Assembly (NCBI GenBank): GCA_026075535.2
Contig: AP026547.1
Location: 5,456,001-5,520,000, forward strand
Length of the DNA: 64,000 nucleotides
Direction: 5' to 3'
Source: Tricholoma matsutake
Taxonomy: Eukaryota > Basidiomycota > Agaricomycetes > Agaricales > Tricholomataceae
Part shown: positions 31,357 to 42,698 of the stretch, piece by piece
How positions within the stretch are numbered: position 1 is the first letter of the stretch
How the letters are laid out: each line of letters begins with the position of its first letter
Notes under the pieces: model-generated
Told to the model about the DNA's origin: nothing
Database searches by the model: none
Seen by the model: the letters and a program-made list of their open reading frames with translations, nothing else
Made by a program: the position numbers and the translations under genes

Positions 31357-32694
31357 AACAGTTGTTGTTGTTGAGGTTTGCACCAGTGGAATTACATGAA
31401 GTGGAAGGCCATCTATTTGTACATATGGAGTTGGTGGCTTCAACAATTGCACAAATAGTGTCTCCAGCACATGTTCCCCATCATCTCTAGTAGTATAATC
31501 CCAAGAGTGGACTACTGCTTCCTGCCCTTTTGTTATTGAAAGCTCTGTGGCAGAATTTGCATGAATCATGACAGGCATCCCAATGCACAACACAACATTA
31601 GTCTTCCTGGAATTAGTTTTGTGTTTGCACAATCTGGTTGATTCCACAAAAGTTTCTGTATGTGAGTTGAAATTTGTACCTGTGCATATGTTTGTCCTTT
31701 GTTCTTTTTAGATTGCCATTTTGTATTTGGTAAATCTGGATCATCCTGGGCCACTGTATAATTTGACACAAACTGCATTAATGTTTGGTTAGTTTCTGTT
31801 GCAAATCTTATTGCTCCCAGTTGATTTATTTCATCTTTTTTAGCATTATGTGCAGACACATTTCTAAAGCTTTGGTTGACAATACTTGGTCTATTCTTGA
31901 TGTTGGCAGAAATTCTGGTTTTTAAAAATGCAATATCTGCTGGAGTGCATGCTTTGTAATGCATATTAGTAAGAGCAGTATGAAACAATCTGTCTTCCAT
32001 TGTGTCTGCAATCTGTCTTATGTTTTGTTGCAAAATTACCACTGTAGTTGACCTGATGCCATAAGGCTTTTCCAATTGCTACCTCTTGGTCATGCAATGA
32101 AGTTGCATTCATACCAGCTGTTCTACTATACAAAGCAGCATATTCTTTGCCAATTGGGGGAGGCAGTTGGGCAAAGTCCCCAGAAAGAATCATATTTCTG
32201 CCACCAAAAGGGCTTTCAGGTTTGTTGTATATTGTTGCTAATTTTTCACTGATCCAATACATGTCTCGACAAGAGAGCATGGAGACTTCATCCCAGATTA
32301 CATAGTCAACTCCCTGAAGCCTGCTTTTTATTAAAGCTAGTTGAGCATTTGTATGTTTGCATCCATCAGTGTCAACACCAAACATAAAGTGATAGGTGGA
32401 GCCACCCAAAAGTGCTGCTGCACTTCCAGTAGGAGCTACAATTACCAACTGATGAGCCTCATATTTCTGAGTAAATAATTCCATGAGTGCAAGAAGTACT
32501 GGTGTTTTCCCTGTACCAGCCATTCCTGCCATGTACATTTGCAGTTGGTCAGGACTTCCACTGCACAAATGATTAGCAACAATACAGTAAGCATGCTCTT
32601 GTTCTTTGTTGAGCAAAAACATCTTTGCAATTGCATCAATTGTCAGTTGCCATTGTTTGTTAGTATATGAACTTTTCAAGTGAATTTTTTCCAC
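31357..32694 (-). pseudogene. PIF1-like helicase, N-terminal and central part
   Basis: 5'-3' DNA helicase of the PIF1/RRM3 superfamily. N-terminal frame (32694-31966): LNKEQEHAYCIVANHL (Q-like motif), Walker A GMAGTGKTPVLLAL, APTGSAAALLGGSTYH, Walker B VDYVIWDEVSML and SGDFAQLPPP. A 1-nt insertion near 32057 moves the frame; the next part (32075-31566) has TTVVILQQNIRQ and LKTRISANI. A 4-nt duplication near 31610 moves it back to GMPVMIHANSATELSITKGQ. The gene is then cut by Gypsy B. The 5' end stops at about 32700 against repeat sequence. Repeat-borne origin (Helitron or similar) is inferred. Confidence 0.8.
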
Positions 32695-32699
32695 CAGGT

Positions 32700-33060
32700 G
32701 CTCAGTTCAGGATAGTGGGTGGACCAATGATGGCAATGACTGAGGGGGATGGGGATGATGCCAACACCAGGCCCAGGAGACAGGGGAACAATGACAAGAC
32801 AGGGGACAATGACAAGATGGGGGAGCAATGACAAGACTGGGGACAACAACAAGATGGGGGAATGGCGACAAGACAGGGGGACAATGACAAAACAGGGGAA
32901 CAGTGACAAGATGGGGGAACAGTGACAAGACAGGGGAATGACAACAAGACAGGGGAACAACAACAAGACAGGAACAACAACAAGACAGGGGACAACCACA
33001 AGAGAGGAGGACAACAATGACACAGGGGATGACACCACTACCATGGACACCAACACCAGG
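32700..33060 (+). repeat. Degenerate GACAATGACAAGACAGGGG minisatellite
   Basis: About a dozen imperfect copies of a 20-30-nt purine-rich unit (GGGGGAACAATGACAAGACA-like) run through this stretch. Related sequence occurs at about 10030-10410 inside the hAT element and at about 54950-55110. The long minus-strand frames here (Pro/Leu/Ser/Cys-rich) are low-complexity artefacts. Confidence 0.75.
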
Positions 33061-33245
33061 CCCAGGAGACACTTGTCTCCTGGGTATTTTTCTTTCTTTC
33101 TTTTCTCTGGCCCAGGGGACACGTGTCTCCTGGACTGTGTCTTTTTCTTCTTTTGTTTTTTTCCTTTTTCTTCTTTTTCTAGTTTTGTTTCTCTGGTCTC
33201 AGCTACTAGTACAATCCACCCCATGCCTATGAGTGCCTTTTCATA
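33056..33245 (+). repeat. Two tandem palindromes with pyrimidine tracts
   Basis: GGCCCAGGAGACA-CTTG-TCTCCTGGG (about 33058-33084) and GGCCCAGGGGACA-CG-TGTCTCCTGG (about 33109-33134) are near-perfect palindromes. Each is followed by a long T/C-rich tract, and the first tract ends CTCTGGCCCAG. The architecture recalls the GGGCCCAAAC cassettes, but the core sequence differs. Confidence 0.55.
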
Positions 33246-33395
33246 GGGTGGTTTGATAATTGTAGTCAAGTAAAAAATTAAATACATGTATTTTTATTAA
33301 TATGACCCCTGAAGAAACCCATACCTGCCATGACCCATGGCTCATGACCCATGGGTTGTGGGTATGGGTAAGGCACAGGTAAGGCATGGGTACGG

Positions 33396-34348
33396 TGATG
33401 ATACTCGACCCAGAAACCCAAACAAAACCCACAACTAAGGCCTTGGATGGTATAACACAAGCTAGAGGAAGGGTGCAAGGTGGTACTAAATATCGCCATC
33501 AGCAATGAGCATGAATGCAATGTGACACAATGCTGTATGAAGTACTGCAAAAGCTTGCAAAGAAGTTCGAAGAATTTCGAGTGTGTGTGAAGAAGTCTGA
33601 AGAATTTTGAGGGTGTGCAAAGTTGTTTCAAAGATTTTTGAGGATAGTGATGAGAATAGGGTGTGGATAGTATGAAATGGAAGAAGTTTGCAATGATTCA
33701 CAGAACTTTAGAGCTAAGACAAGGTGCTGGAACTCAAGAGGGAAACTCCTGAGTCAGACTAATATGATATATGAGGGACTGATGTGACAATATATTCTTT
33801 TTCTTTTGTTGTATAGTACAAGACTATATAAGTTTTGGGGAAATAGTACTAAAAAGGAAATAAGGCCATGAGGCTCCCATGGGGCAAGGAATAAGACAAT
33901 AAAGAAGTATCCAAATCACAAAATAAATGAGAAATGATGTGAGGGGAAATGTGCAGAAGCATAATATATCAAAGGTACTTGTCCTATTGTTCCAATATAT
34001 CATGGAAATGTCAAAAACACTGCAATGTGTCTTAAAAAGTGAAATGTCTTGTCTCCTCATGTCTGGTGTGCTCGGAATGAAATGTGGCAATGTGAGCAAG
34101 TGTGGAATGTGTGTCCAAAGGTCGGGGAAATTGTATTACAGTGTCTGAAGGTGTACAAAGAATTTCGAAGCATTGCGAAGATTTTTGAAGTGTTGCAAAG
34201 ATTTTTGAAGTATTGCAAGGAATTTTGAAGCATTTTTGTGACTTTGTAGAGGTTCGTAGAACTTCGGAGGGGTTTGTATGGGTTCATAGAGCTTTGACAA
34301 CAATTGTAGATGTGTTCTCCAAGCTTGAATGACAAGGTGGACCTATTA
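33396..34348 (-). repeat. 3' LTR of the gag-only element (953 bp)
   Basis: On the minus strand it starts TAATAGGTCCACC (family start TGATAGGTCC with one transition) directly after the purine tract CAGGGGGAGGA and ends GAGTATCATCA. About 670 bp is repeated at 36826-37567. Confidence 0.8.
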
Positions 34349-34362
34349 TCCTCCCCCTGACT

Positions 34363-35544
34363 AAAATACTGACCATCCCAGTCGGTTGATCGAACTGCAA
34401 AGGTAAATCAAATTAAATCAAAATGAAGCAATGTGAAATGAGGTGTCGAAGCTAAAAATGAAAGCTGTTGAGGCTAATCGAAGAATGTTGAGCTGATCAA
34501 ATGTTGAGAAAATGAAGTCGAAAGGAATATCAGCATAGGGGAAGGAGTGTAGGGCATATTTGATGGATATTGAGGTCAAGATTGAGATGAGCAAAGGCCT
34601 ATATGGGTGCATAGAAACAAAAGCTGTCGAAGCTATTTCGAAGAATGTCGAGCATAGCGAAGATGTGTTCGATAAATAGAATGAAGTTGAAATGAAAAAG
34701 ACGAGAAAGGAAAATTAGATGAATTTGATCAATGTTGACAATGCTAACCATGATTGCAATAAATGGGTCAAGGGACTGGTCAAATAGAAATTGAAAGAGA
34801 AATTGAGGGATTGAAAACAACGTCAGGGAAAACCTTGTTGGCAATGGATGTAATAGAAATTTTGGGGATGAGGGGTACACGAGTTTTGAGATGAGGACTA
34901 TGGATATATGATGGATAGGGAACTTTCAGCACTATATTGGACTTCAAGGGTGAATGCAAACATGAAGACAGTGATGAAATATACAAAGGCAAAGGCAAAG
35001 GTGATATTGAAATAGATGATGAAATGGATGATGGCACAGACAATGAGATTGAGGACAAAAATATCAGGAGTGGCAAATGGAAAGTCAAGGTCGAAGTGGA
35101 CAATGGTGGGGACAAATATGACAAAAATATTGGAGGCGAGATCAAGCTATATTGCAGAGGTAGAAATGGTGTTGGAGGGCGAGTTGAAGTTGAAAATGGT
35201 AATTTGAATATTTTGCATTCTTTGGACGATGTCAAAACTGTCGAAGCTGATACAATTGGTGCGATAGGCAAAGGTGAATTTGTCAAAGATGAAACTGGTG
35301 TGAACGATGTGATGGACAAAGGCAAAGCTGGCGAGACCGATGATGGCGAAGTTGATACTAATGAAACAGGTAGAACGGGGTCAATCAAACTTGAAGCTGA
35401 TGAAGCTGCAACTATTGGAATGGACTGGACTGGAACTATTGAAGGCAAAGACAATGAAACTGGCATGGACATGTGCAATAAAGCTGGAACTATGCGATGA
35501 AGACTGGGAGGCATGACATGACAATTTCAAAGTGCAAAAATTTC
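34363..35544 (-). other. Biased-composition spacer of the gag-only element
   Basis: Both strands are open over long distances. The minus frame 35514-34780 is Ser/Pro/Leu/Ile-rich and the plus frame 34937-35500 is Asp/Glu/Gly/Lys-rich. Composition alone explains this. The minus frame is on the gag strand and could be the remnant of a gag-linked tail, but no motif supports it. Confidence 0.35.
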
Positions 35545-36383
35545 TCATTCAAGCGCAAGCTCTTTTTCAAGAGCTAGTTTGCATTCAAGCACATCAAATG
35601 TTTGGTTCAATGTGGTCAAAGGTGCTATATCAGTGAAGAACAAGGTTGGGACAGATATTTTGGATGCTGTTCTGGTCAGATGCAAAGCTGCAAAAACCAA
35701 TGCAAAGTTCGATGTGAAATGTTCAAGAATGTGCAAAGCATCTTCAGAGTTGATCGATGTGCTAGACTGCGATGAATTTGAGGTTGAGATCGATTGCTGG
35801 GAAATGGAGTATGAATTTGAGCATGCTATATCAAATTTTGCAGCATCATGGATGTCATTCAGAGTGTATGGGTCATCAGGATAATGATCTGGGAATTTAA
35901 GTTTGAGACGATGCACAATTTGAGTCCATAAACCTGTTTGAAAGCCTCGAACAAAAGCTTGACTTTGTTCGGCTTCCAAAAGTCTGTGTTTTGAGCGAAG
36001 AAAATTTGTAACGTTGTCCTATAATAAACTCCTAGATTGTTCGAGTTGAAAATACCGATGTGAAGCTGTTCGCAAATGAGTGTGTCCATGTCCAAAATGC
36101 TGTATTTGCATTCATCTTCTGATCTGGGATAGAACTTGTGTACTGCAATGTGAAATGTGTTAAATGAGGTGCTGGGCTGGTACTCTGGAAGTGATTCCCA
36201 GAGTTGGCAAGAATCAATGTCAACATATCTGCAGGCATGCTTCTTTAGGTCCTGATCTGTAATACCACAAGTCAGGAAGAGAAATTTGAGCTCTTCAAAA
36301 TATTTTCAGGATTCTCTGGGCTATTTCAGATCAAATTTCAGAGAGGTCAAATGACCACAAGCTGGCTTAAAGGACGTCGACAT
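35545..36383 (-). pseudogene. gag: Gag of the gag-only element
   Basis: Starts MSTSFKPACGHLTSLKF at 36383, then KYFEELKFLFLTCGI, YVDIDSCQLWESLPEYQP, VHKFYPRSEDECKYS and DMDTLICEQLHIGI. After a frame change near 35985 it continues EAEQSQAFVRGFQTGLW and LKFPDHYPDDPYTLNDIH. These are the conserved blocks of the gag in Gypsy D (15.6-14.5 kb). A TAG (Gln expected) and a TGA (Arg expected) lie near 36320 and 36305. No zinc knuckle is visible. Capsid function would have depended on an intact copy. Confidence 0.75.
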
Positions 36384-36799
36384 GTTCGAAGTAGATTTTG
36401 GGGGCTGTGAAGTCGAATTTGTGCAATATCGGGTTTTGTGTGTTTCAAAGTCAAAGATGGTAGCGAAATAGTAAACATGAAGGGCAAAAGAGTGCAAAAT
36501 GATATTATCAGTGGTCGAGATACTGTATCAAGACCTCCTGGTTGTTCAGGAGGGTTGGAGGCACTTCGAGTTCAATGCAAAATTGAAATCGTTGAGCCCC
36601 CTTAGGTGAAATAAGTGGTAGAAAGGAGGGAAGATTTGATGATGAGTCAATTCTGCTTCAGAAACTGGGATTAAGATATCTCCTGATTGTTTGAGAGATT
36701 TGAAGGCATGGCGAGTTTTGATTCAAAGGTTTTAGCTGTGGTTTGTCAAAGTCAAAGAATTCGAAATGGTGCGGACAACGAAATGATTTAGAAACCCCT

Positions 36800-36822
36800 C
36801 GTGGTGGGCTCCAAAATGATGG
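36800..36822 (-). promoter_or_regulatory. Candidate primer-binding site of the gag-only element
   Basis: Minus-strand TGGAGCCCACCACGAGG begins 3 nt after the LTR end. Its reverse complement ends in ...GGGCTCCA, as a tRNA 3' end does. The tRNA was not identified. Confidence 0.45.
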
Positions 36823-36825
36823 TAC

Positions 36826-37567
36826 TCGACCTGGAAACCCAAACAAAACCCACAACTAAGGCCTTGGATGGTATAACATGAGCTAGAGAAAGGGTGCGAG
36901 GTGGTGCTAAATATTACCATCAGCAATGAGCATGAATGCAATGTGACGTGATGCTGTATGAAGTACTGCGAAAGCTTGCAAAGAAGTTTGAAGAATTTCG
37001 AGTGTGTGTGAAGAAGTCCAAAGAATTTTGAGGGTGTGCAAAGTTGTTTCAAAGATTTTTGAGGATAGTGATGAGAATAGGGTGTGGATAGTATGAAATG
37101 ATGATGGGAGTCAAAGGTGACAAGAGATGATTGAGATGATAGGAGAGAGTTTAGAGACCATATGACAAATTTTGAAGAAGTTTGCAATGATTTGCAGAAC
37201 TTTAGAGCTAAGATGAGGTGCTGGAACTCAAGAGGGAAACTCCTGAGTCAGACTAATATGATATACAAGGGACTGATGCAACAATATATTCTTTTTTTTT
37301 TGTTGTATAGTAGTACAAGACTATATAAATTTTGGGGAAATAGTACTAAAAAGGAAATAAGGCCATGAGGCTCCCATGAGGCAAGGAATAAGACAATAAA
37401 GAAGTATCCAAATCACAGAATAAATGAGAAATGATGTGAGGGGAAATGTGTAGAAGCATAATATATCAAAGGTACTTGTCCTATTGTTCCAATATATCAT
37501 GGAAATGTCAAAAACACTGCAATGTGTCTTAAAAAGTGAAATGTCTTGTCTCCTCATGTCTGGTGTC
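36826..37567 (-). repeat. 5' LTR of the gag-only element (truncated)
   Basis: Same sequence as 33396-34071, except for a block of about 70 bp present only here (near 37100-37170). It ends CCATCA on the minus strand, followed by TTT and TGGAGCCCACCACGAGG. Confidence 0.8.
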
Positions 37568-38709
37568 AACCCATTGTTGGTGTACACCAGGATTGAATTA
37601 TGAGACAAAGTCCACCAAATTGGTACATCACCAAATGTTTCTGACATGCAATCTGTTGAAAGGGAAAGGGAGGCTCTTGCATCCCACATGGAAACCTTAA
37701 CAGATTTACAAAATGCTGCCAATGTTGCTGACCATGACATTGCTCCATCACAAATCAGCCATTACAATGTTGACAACTCTGATGACTTAGACCCTTCAGA
37801 TGAAGACACACATACAGCATCGGGGCCTTCACATCTTCCAGCTGACAGAAATGCTATTCCAGTTGAGGAGCAACAAGTATACCTCCCATTTAATGGCCCT
37901 CTGGCAGAGGTGGAGATTCAGCTCAGGAAGAATCAGGCAAGCTGACTGCTGCATCAGCTGCAGGAGCTCATTGTGGACAAGTTGTTTTAATATTCACACA
38001 TTATTCGAGTGGCCCCAAGAAAGGTAGTTTGCATACGAGCATGAGCCACTGTCCAGGAGTTGGTTAACAAAATTGCCCTGCATTCCCAAATGTATAACCA
38101 TTGCTGAAGCAGATTGGTGGCACTGGATTGTGACACTGACACCTTAAATATGTTTCAGCGGTTAAAAAAAGATGACCTCAATGCTAGCACAGCTATTCTG
38201 AACCTGAATATGCCAGGCTCCACTAATATTTGTCTGTCCTGGATTTGGCATAATTCTCACATTCAGACTGGTGTTACTGCCTTCCCCGATGCCGCTGCCA
38301 CTGCCATACCCACTCCCGCTCCTGGTCTCATTCCCAATCCCACTTCCTTTAATGGCCCCGCTCCCGATCCCACTGATCAATTCTGGGAATGTACATCTAT
38401 TTTGTGGCTATTCATTTGCATTGCACTGAACTTCTTGGATAGTCAGGCAAGTACATTCATTGGCTTCGCTCGCGGGCTCAGAGACATAGATGGAAGGAGG
38501 AATTTCTGCTGGTCACATATGAAATGCAGTGGACTGTGCAGTATTTCATTTATCACAGTGAACAGTGGCAGTCAGCCTTGCACTCAGAGAATACCTTGCA
38601 TGGCCCCCTAGCCTATGCTAACTGTCAGCAGGCTTTATGGTGTGAATTAGCGTTCAGGGCTGACACTGCATTTACATCAGCAAACATCAATTACATCTCC
38701 CCTCTATGA
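37568..38709 (+). pseudogene. KDZ (Kyakuja-Dileera-Zisupton) transposase, C-terminal part
   Basis: A DNA-transposon transposase type expanded in basidiomycetes. The plus-strand frame from about 37570 has SVEREREALASHME and LPADRNAIPVEEQQVYLP, then HQLQELIVDKLF-Q-YSHIIRVAPRK, TVQELVNKIALHSQMYNH and PGSTNICLSWIWHN. After a frame change or an intron near 38390-38445 it continues RAQRHRWKEEFLLVTYEMQW, YHSEQWQ and CQQALWCELAFRAD to the stop at 38707-38709. These are the conserved C-terminal blocks of CxC1-type KDZ proteins. In-frame TAA (about 37988), TGA (about 38043) and TGA (about 38104) fit Gln, Arg and Arg. The catalytic core and N-terminal Cys cluster are missing at the 5' junction. Confidence 0.75.
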
Positions 38710-40617
38710 CCCTCTATTATGTAAACTCGATCATCTTGATCTCTAACCACAATCAACATGTCAAATAAATGTCTCTCAGTCTTCAACCCTTTTTCTTTAC
38801 AATCAGGGCTGAAAGGTCCACTCCAAATGCATACACAGCAGATCATTTGGTATGCAGAGTCCCATTTCCATCAAGTCCTGTTGCACATGCAAGGGGCAAA
38901 TGTCTTAAACAAAAATGGATGCAAAAGGTTCTGTATTGTGAGCTTGTAAGCAGGATCTTTTATGAATCAAGTAAGAGATTCGTCACTCAAAAATATTGCA
39001 GCTGTGCATCATATCTCAAATTGGCTTTGCCACATCAATCGGCCTGGTGTTTGAGGTGCCGATCCTGCTTCGTTCCTTGGCTGACAGTCTTGCTGAGGTA
39101 AACTTTGACCACCTACCACTTGGATTCCATCCATCCCTCTTGGCTGTGTTGGATGATGGTGTCCCCCCTGAACTTACAAGCAGTCTAGTGCCCTCATATG
39201 CCCTGGATTGGTGGAGACATCATAGTGAACCAGCAGCGGACAGCATTATGGGCATTGACACCCTGGATCAGTGCCTTGATCACCATAAGCAGTACTTCAC
39301 TGAGTCTGACTCACCCGCTCCCGCTTTCCAGGCTGTTGCCGCTCCTGCTTCCCAGGCTGTGGCTGCTCCCGCTGCTGATTGCCAATCCTGCATCAACCTC
39401 CAGGGTCTCTTGAATGATATGCTGCATGAAACAGACAGTACACTTCAGTTTATAGACGGCTGTGAATCATCAGCATTACACTGAGTTCATGAGCTTGCCC
39501 TGCTGAAGGAGCTCCAGGCTGAACCACAGGCTTTGGCAATGGGATCAAAACCCCCTCAATGCACTGGGCAACCTTCAAGGCAAACAGCGGTAAGAAGAAA
39601 ATTGGAACTGGTGGCAGCAAATGCACAGGCAGAACTTGAGTGCCTAAAGTCCCTTTTCCCCAGCTCCTACAAGTGGACCTGGGGTGTCGACACCATGGAA
39701 AGTGATGTTTTGGGTGCTAATGAGAAGACCAAGAGCAAGGGCAAACAACAGCATTCTGGGTATCAGTTGTCTCTGCCTGATGGTGTGAAGGGAAGAAAGG
39801 TGTGGTCGAGCACACCAACGGTCTCAACGGTTGCATCCAATGCCTATGGTTGACCACCCATGGTATCAGGTGATGGAGCAGATGATTCATCACCTCCCGG
39901 CCCCGCTCCTCCTCCTCCTCCCACTCCTGCTCCTGTTCCCAATGCTGCTCCCGTCCCCAATGCCTTGCCCGATGCAGAAGCCGGCCAGCCCACTGCCATG
40001 GTTTGGCAAGGCCAAGATGATGCATCAAGTGCAGATCAGCCCACTGCCTTTCAGGCAGCCATGGCATGGCAAGGTGAAGACAATGCATCAAGTGATGCTG
40101 ATCAGCCCACTGCCTTTCAGGCACTCATGGCATGGCAGGGTGACAATGATCAGTCATTGTCTTCCCCTACAGGTTCCCTGACTGGCTTTGATGCTGCGCC
40201 CTTTTATCTTTCTGATTCTACCTCCTCATCTCCAGCCGCCAATCCAACTTCAACAGATGCAGCTGCTTTCCCCACTGCATCTGATGCTGCAGATGCTTTT
40301 CTGTCATCCTTAGAGACTGGATCTAATGGTGAATCCGATGCCAAGGCTGATTCTGAAGATTCCATTACCACATCACAGATAGAGAACCTGTCAAGAACCG
40401 TTCCTCGCCCGATTGGAACCTGCATCCATCCGACCCTTTCCCGCATGTCAAACATGACTTTTGCCTATGCCTCCCAATTTTGTTCCCAGCCACCTTGCAC
40501 TGCCCACACTGCTGTGCACCAGGCCGCCTTGTACAGCATCCATGGCTGTCTTTCCAAGGCTGCCATCTCTATTGCAAATTTGACTACAGATTCCTGTGTG
40601 GCTCCCGCTAGATAATT
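38710..40617 (+). CDS. Unrecognised coding-like region, Ala/Pro-rich with a triple repeat
   Basis: Open plus-strand frames run 38996-39484, 39533-39853 and 39860-40615, so this looks like one gene with introns or indels. The first carries LLRSLADSLAEVNFDHLP and YALDWWRHHSEP. The last (251 aa) is Ala/Pro/Ser/Asp-rich with three tandem copies of about 23 aa built on DQPTAFQAxMAWQGEDNASS (39981-40152), then a stretch with scattered Cys (CSQPPCTAHTAV). I do not recognise the family. It could be a host gene remnant or the second gene of the KDZ element. The repeat suggests recent slippage. Confidence 0.4.
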
Positions 40618-40904
40618 TATCTACGCAGTCGAGACACTGCCGCAGTCTTCGTTCCTGTTCCGCATTATTCCGGACTACAGTATTTAAGCTTAGTTAGTTT
40701 CACCTTGTATTCCTCAGTTTGTATATTGACATAGACTCGACTTTACCCTGCCAATCTAAAACCTCCTTCTACTCCAACTCCTGTCCTCTAAGAGTCTGAA
40801 CTCCATTCGACTCAACCTCTAGTCTCCCTCTGAAGTTCTAGTCTCATCTGAACTTAACCTAAGTCCCTCCATACTCCTCCCCGCATTTACCCGCACTCTC
40901 CCAC
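40618..40904. other. Flank of solo LTR; no gene recognised
   Basis: C/T-rich with CT-repeat-like stretches and a TATTTAAGC motif near 40683. It resumes after the solo LTR at 42077 (TCCTACCTCTAAACC). Confidence 0.4.
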
Positions 40905-42076
40905 TGATGATGAAAACCACCAGAACTGCTGATGAGGCAATCGATGATGTTTGCGACGAGTCAGAGGAAGGTTGCGAGATGTTCCGAATGTTCGTGGTCA
41001 AACCTATGAGAAGATTACTAGTTAACACTAGTTGTGAAGGTAGTGTTATGAGAGACGAAAGTGTTTGGCATGGTCCGATCGAGTATCGATCAATATTGAG
41101 GGCGATTGACGAGATCGACAGCGAACAAGTTTATCGTCAATGGTCGATATGTGAGTTCTGGGGACCTTTCGATAGGTCGATAGTATACGAAGGGTGTGGT
41201 AAATGTCTATGAAGTGTTGGAAGGGTTACTAGAGCTAATGAGAGGATCGAGGGAGGATCGAGGATGCGATGATTGCAGAGGTTTCTCATTGATCGAGAAA
41301 ACCCATAGAGACTTAGATTGTTTTTAGGAAGTTGATCAGATGCTTAGAACTGTATATGAGATGATATGTGAAGACAATTTCTTATTGTTTCCCAGTAGAT
41401 ACTACAGAGTTTTATATGTTTTAAAGAAACTTCCTAAAATGGAATGAGAAACATGTGTAGAACATGAGGCAAAAGATATGAGTTAAGGCACAAGGCCATA
41501 AAGGAGACTGGAATCCAAACAAGAAAGATATATATATCATATGATGAAAGAGTAATAAAGGGAAAGAACTAAAAGAGACTGTCCTTTGTGTATAAACTGC
41601 GCTAAGTCTCGCAATAATGCATCCAGCGGGTTCTGTGCGCGATATGGACTTGGAATGAAGCTGACCTATGATCAGCAGGTTTGAGCACGAGTTGGAATAC
41701 ATCCTAGTGCATGGTCTTCCACCATTTAGATAACGAAGGCGGCGCCTGATGTCACTCATAGTTTCTCAATATCGATCGATGATGCTCGATGATGGTTGAC
41801 AATGGTCGATCACGGTTGTGGCTTGTTTGAAGTTGGTCAGGGATGTTCGGTGGTCGTGTAGGGGAATCTTAGGGACTTTCGGGGTAGTCCTAAGGTTGTG
41901 CGATGTGGTCTTTTGATACTATCGATGTCGCTGGTGATGTTTTGATGTGGTTGATATGATATCGCGATTGATAGATTGTGTCACGCTGTGTCTGGGACAT
42001 CGTAGGAGTTAGCTGATGTGATTAGAATGATGCTAAAGTGGTGAATCGGTCCTTGAGCTGAGAAGACGACCTATCA
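40905..42076 (-). repeat. Solo LTR (1172 bp) of the TGATAGG...CATCATCA family
   Basis: On the minus strand it starts TGATAGGTCGTC and ends TTTTCATCATCA. The direct repeat CCAC flanks it (40901-40904 and 42077-42080), consistent with a 4-bp TSD. No internal region remains, so the element was lost by LTR-LTR recombination. The termini match the gag-only element and the LTRs at 42699 and 53919; the middle is diverged. Confidence 0.65.
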
Positions 42077-42524
42077 CCACTCCTACCTCTAAACCCTCGA
42101 CTTGAAATTAGGACACCAGATGAGGTGAAGGGCGCAGCTTCTTACAAGCTGAAGCCAAGTCCTTTCCATTTCCCCTCCCGCAGAATCCACATCAACCCGA
42201 CAATCTCCCGCTATCATCACCCGCAGTGTCCGGTCAGATTCCGAAGTGGCCTCTAGGATCAGTTCTTAACAGAACCCCACTCCTTCTCATATCACTTTGC
42301 CGATCTACACTCCTGCAGACTTCAGTTATGTCGATGAGACTTGGTTGTCTAGCTCTGATGAGATGACGATAGACACTGACATTGAATGATGCATCATGTA
42401 TATATAGTGTTGTGGGTAGTAGTACATTGTACATAGTAAATATCATTGTTTTTGTGGTCCTGTCAAGCTCCAATGTCAGTGCCGCTTCCCAGTCCCTGCC
42501 CCCGGTCCCATCCCCTTCCCTGCA

Positions 42525-42635
42525 ATTGCATTTCAAACATTACTAATGTCTGTATGGTACAGCAAGTAAAGAGTCATTGGTTAATTAATAGAGTATGTAC
42601 AAATATATAGTGAGTTCGATGGCATCCATCGAAAG
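42525..42635 (+). repeat. Direct repeat flanking a solo LTR, left copy
   Basis: ATTGCATTTCAAACATTACT through GTGAGTTCGATGGCATCCAT is repeated at 44088-44224 with transitions and small gaps. It is probably one unit of a short tandem duplication that a solo LTR later split. Confidence 0.55.
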
Positions 42636-42698
42636 TCAATAGTATTCATAGGTTAATATTGTGTCCATGCCCAATGGCGATGCCGTGGCCATCCCTGT

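Larger units (their letters stand above)
33396..37567 (-). mobile_element. Gag-only LTR retrotransposon (non-autonomous), 5' LTR truncated
   Basis: Minus-strand order: 5' LTR (37567-36826, its first 200 bp missing), primer site, gag (36383-35545), a Ser/Pro- or Asp/Glu-biased spacer, purine tract (about 34349-34362) and 3' LTR (34348-33396). There is no protease, RT or integrase, yet the LTR-flanked internal region (about 2.5 kb) is contiguous from primer site to purine tract. This fits a gag-only, LARD-like derivative that borrows enzymes from relatives. The right end is cut by KDZ-transposase sequence at 37568. Confidence 0.8.

Noticed and set aside
25023..32694. Two separate helicase genes
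   Set aside because: The two parts join in frame across Gypsy B, and the 5-bp TSD shows they were one gene.
32676..33287. 203-aa minus-strand ORF rich in Cys, Val, Pro and Leu
   Set aside because: It spans a minisatellite; translated repeats in two frames look alike, so this is compositional.
34937..35500. 187-aa acidic plus-strand ORF
   Set aside because: Opposite to the gag strand and mirrored by an equally long Ser/Pro-rich minus frame; neither has a motif. Listed only as spacer.
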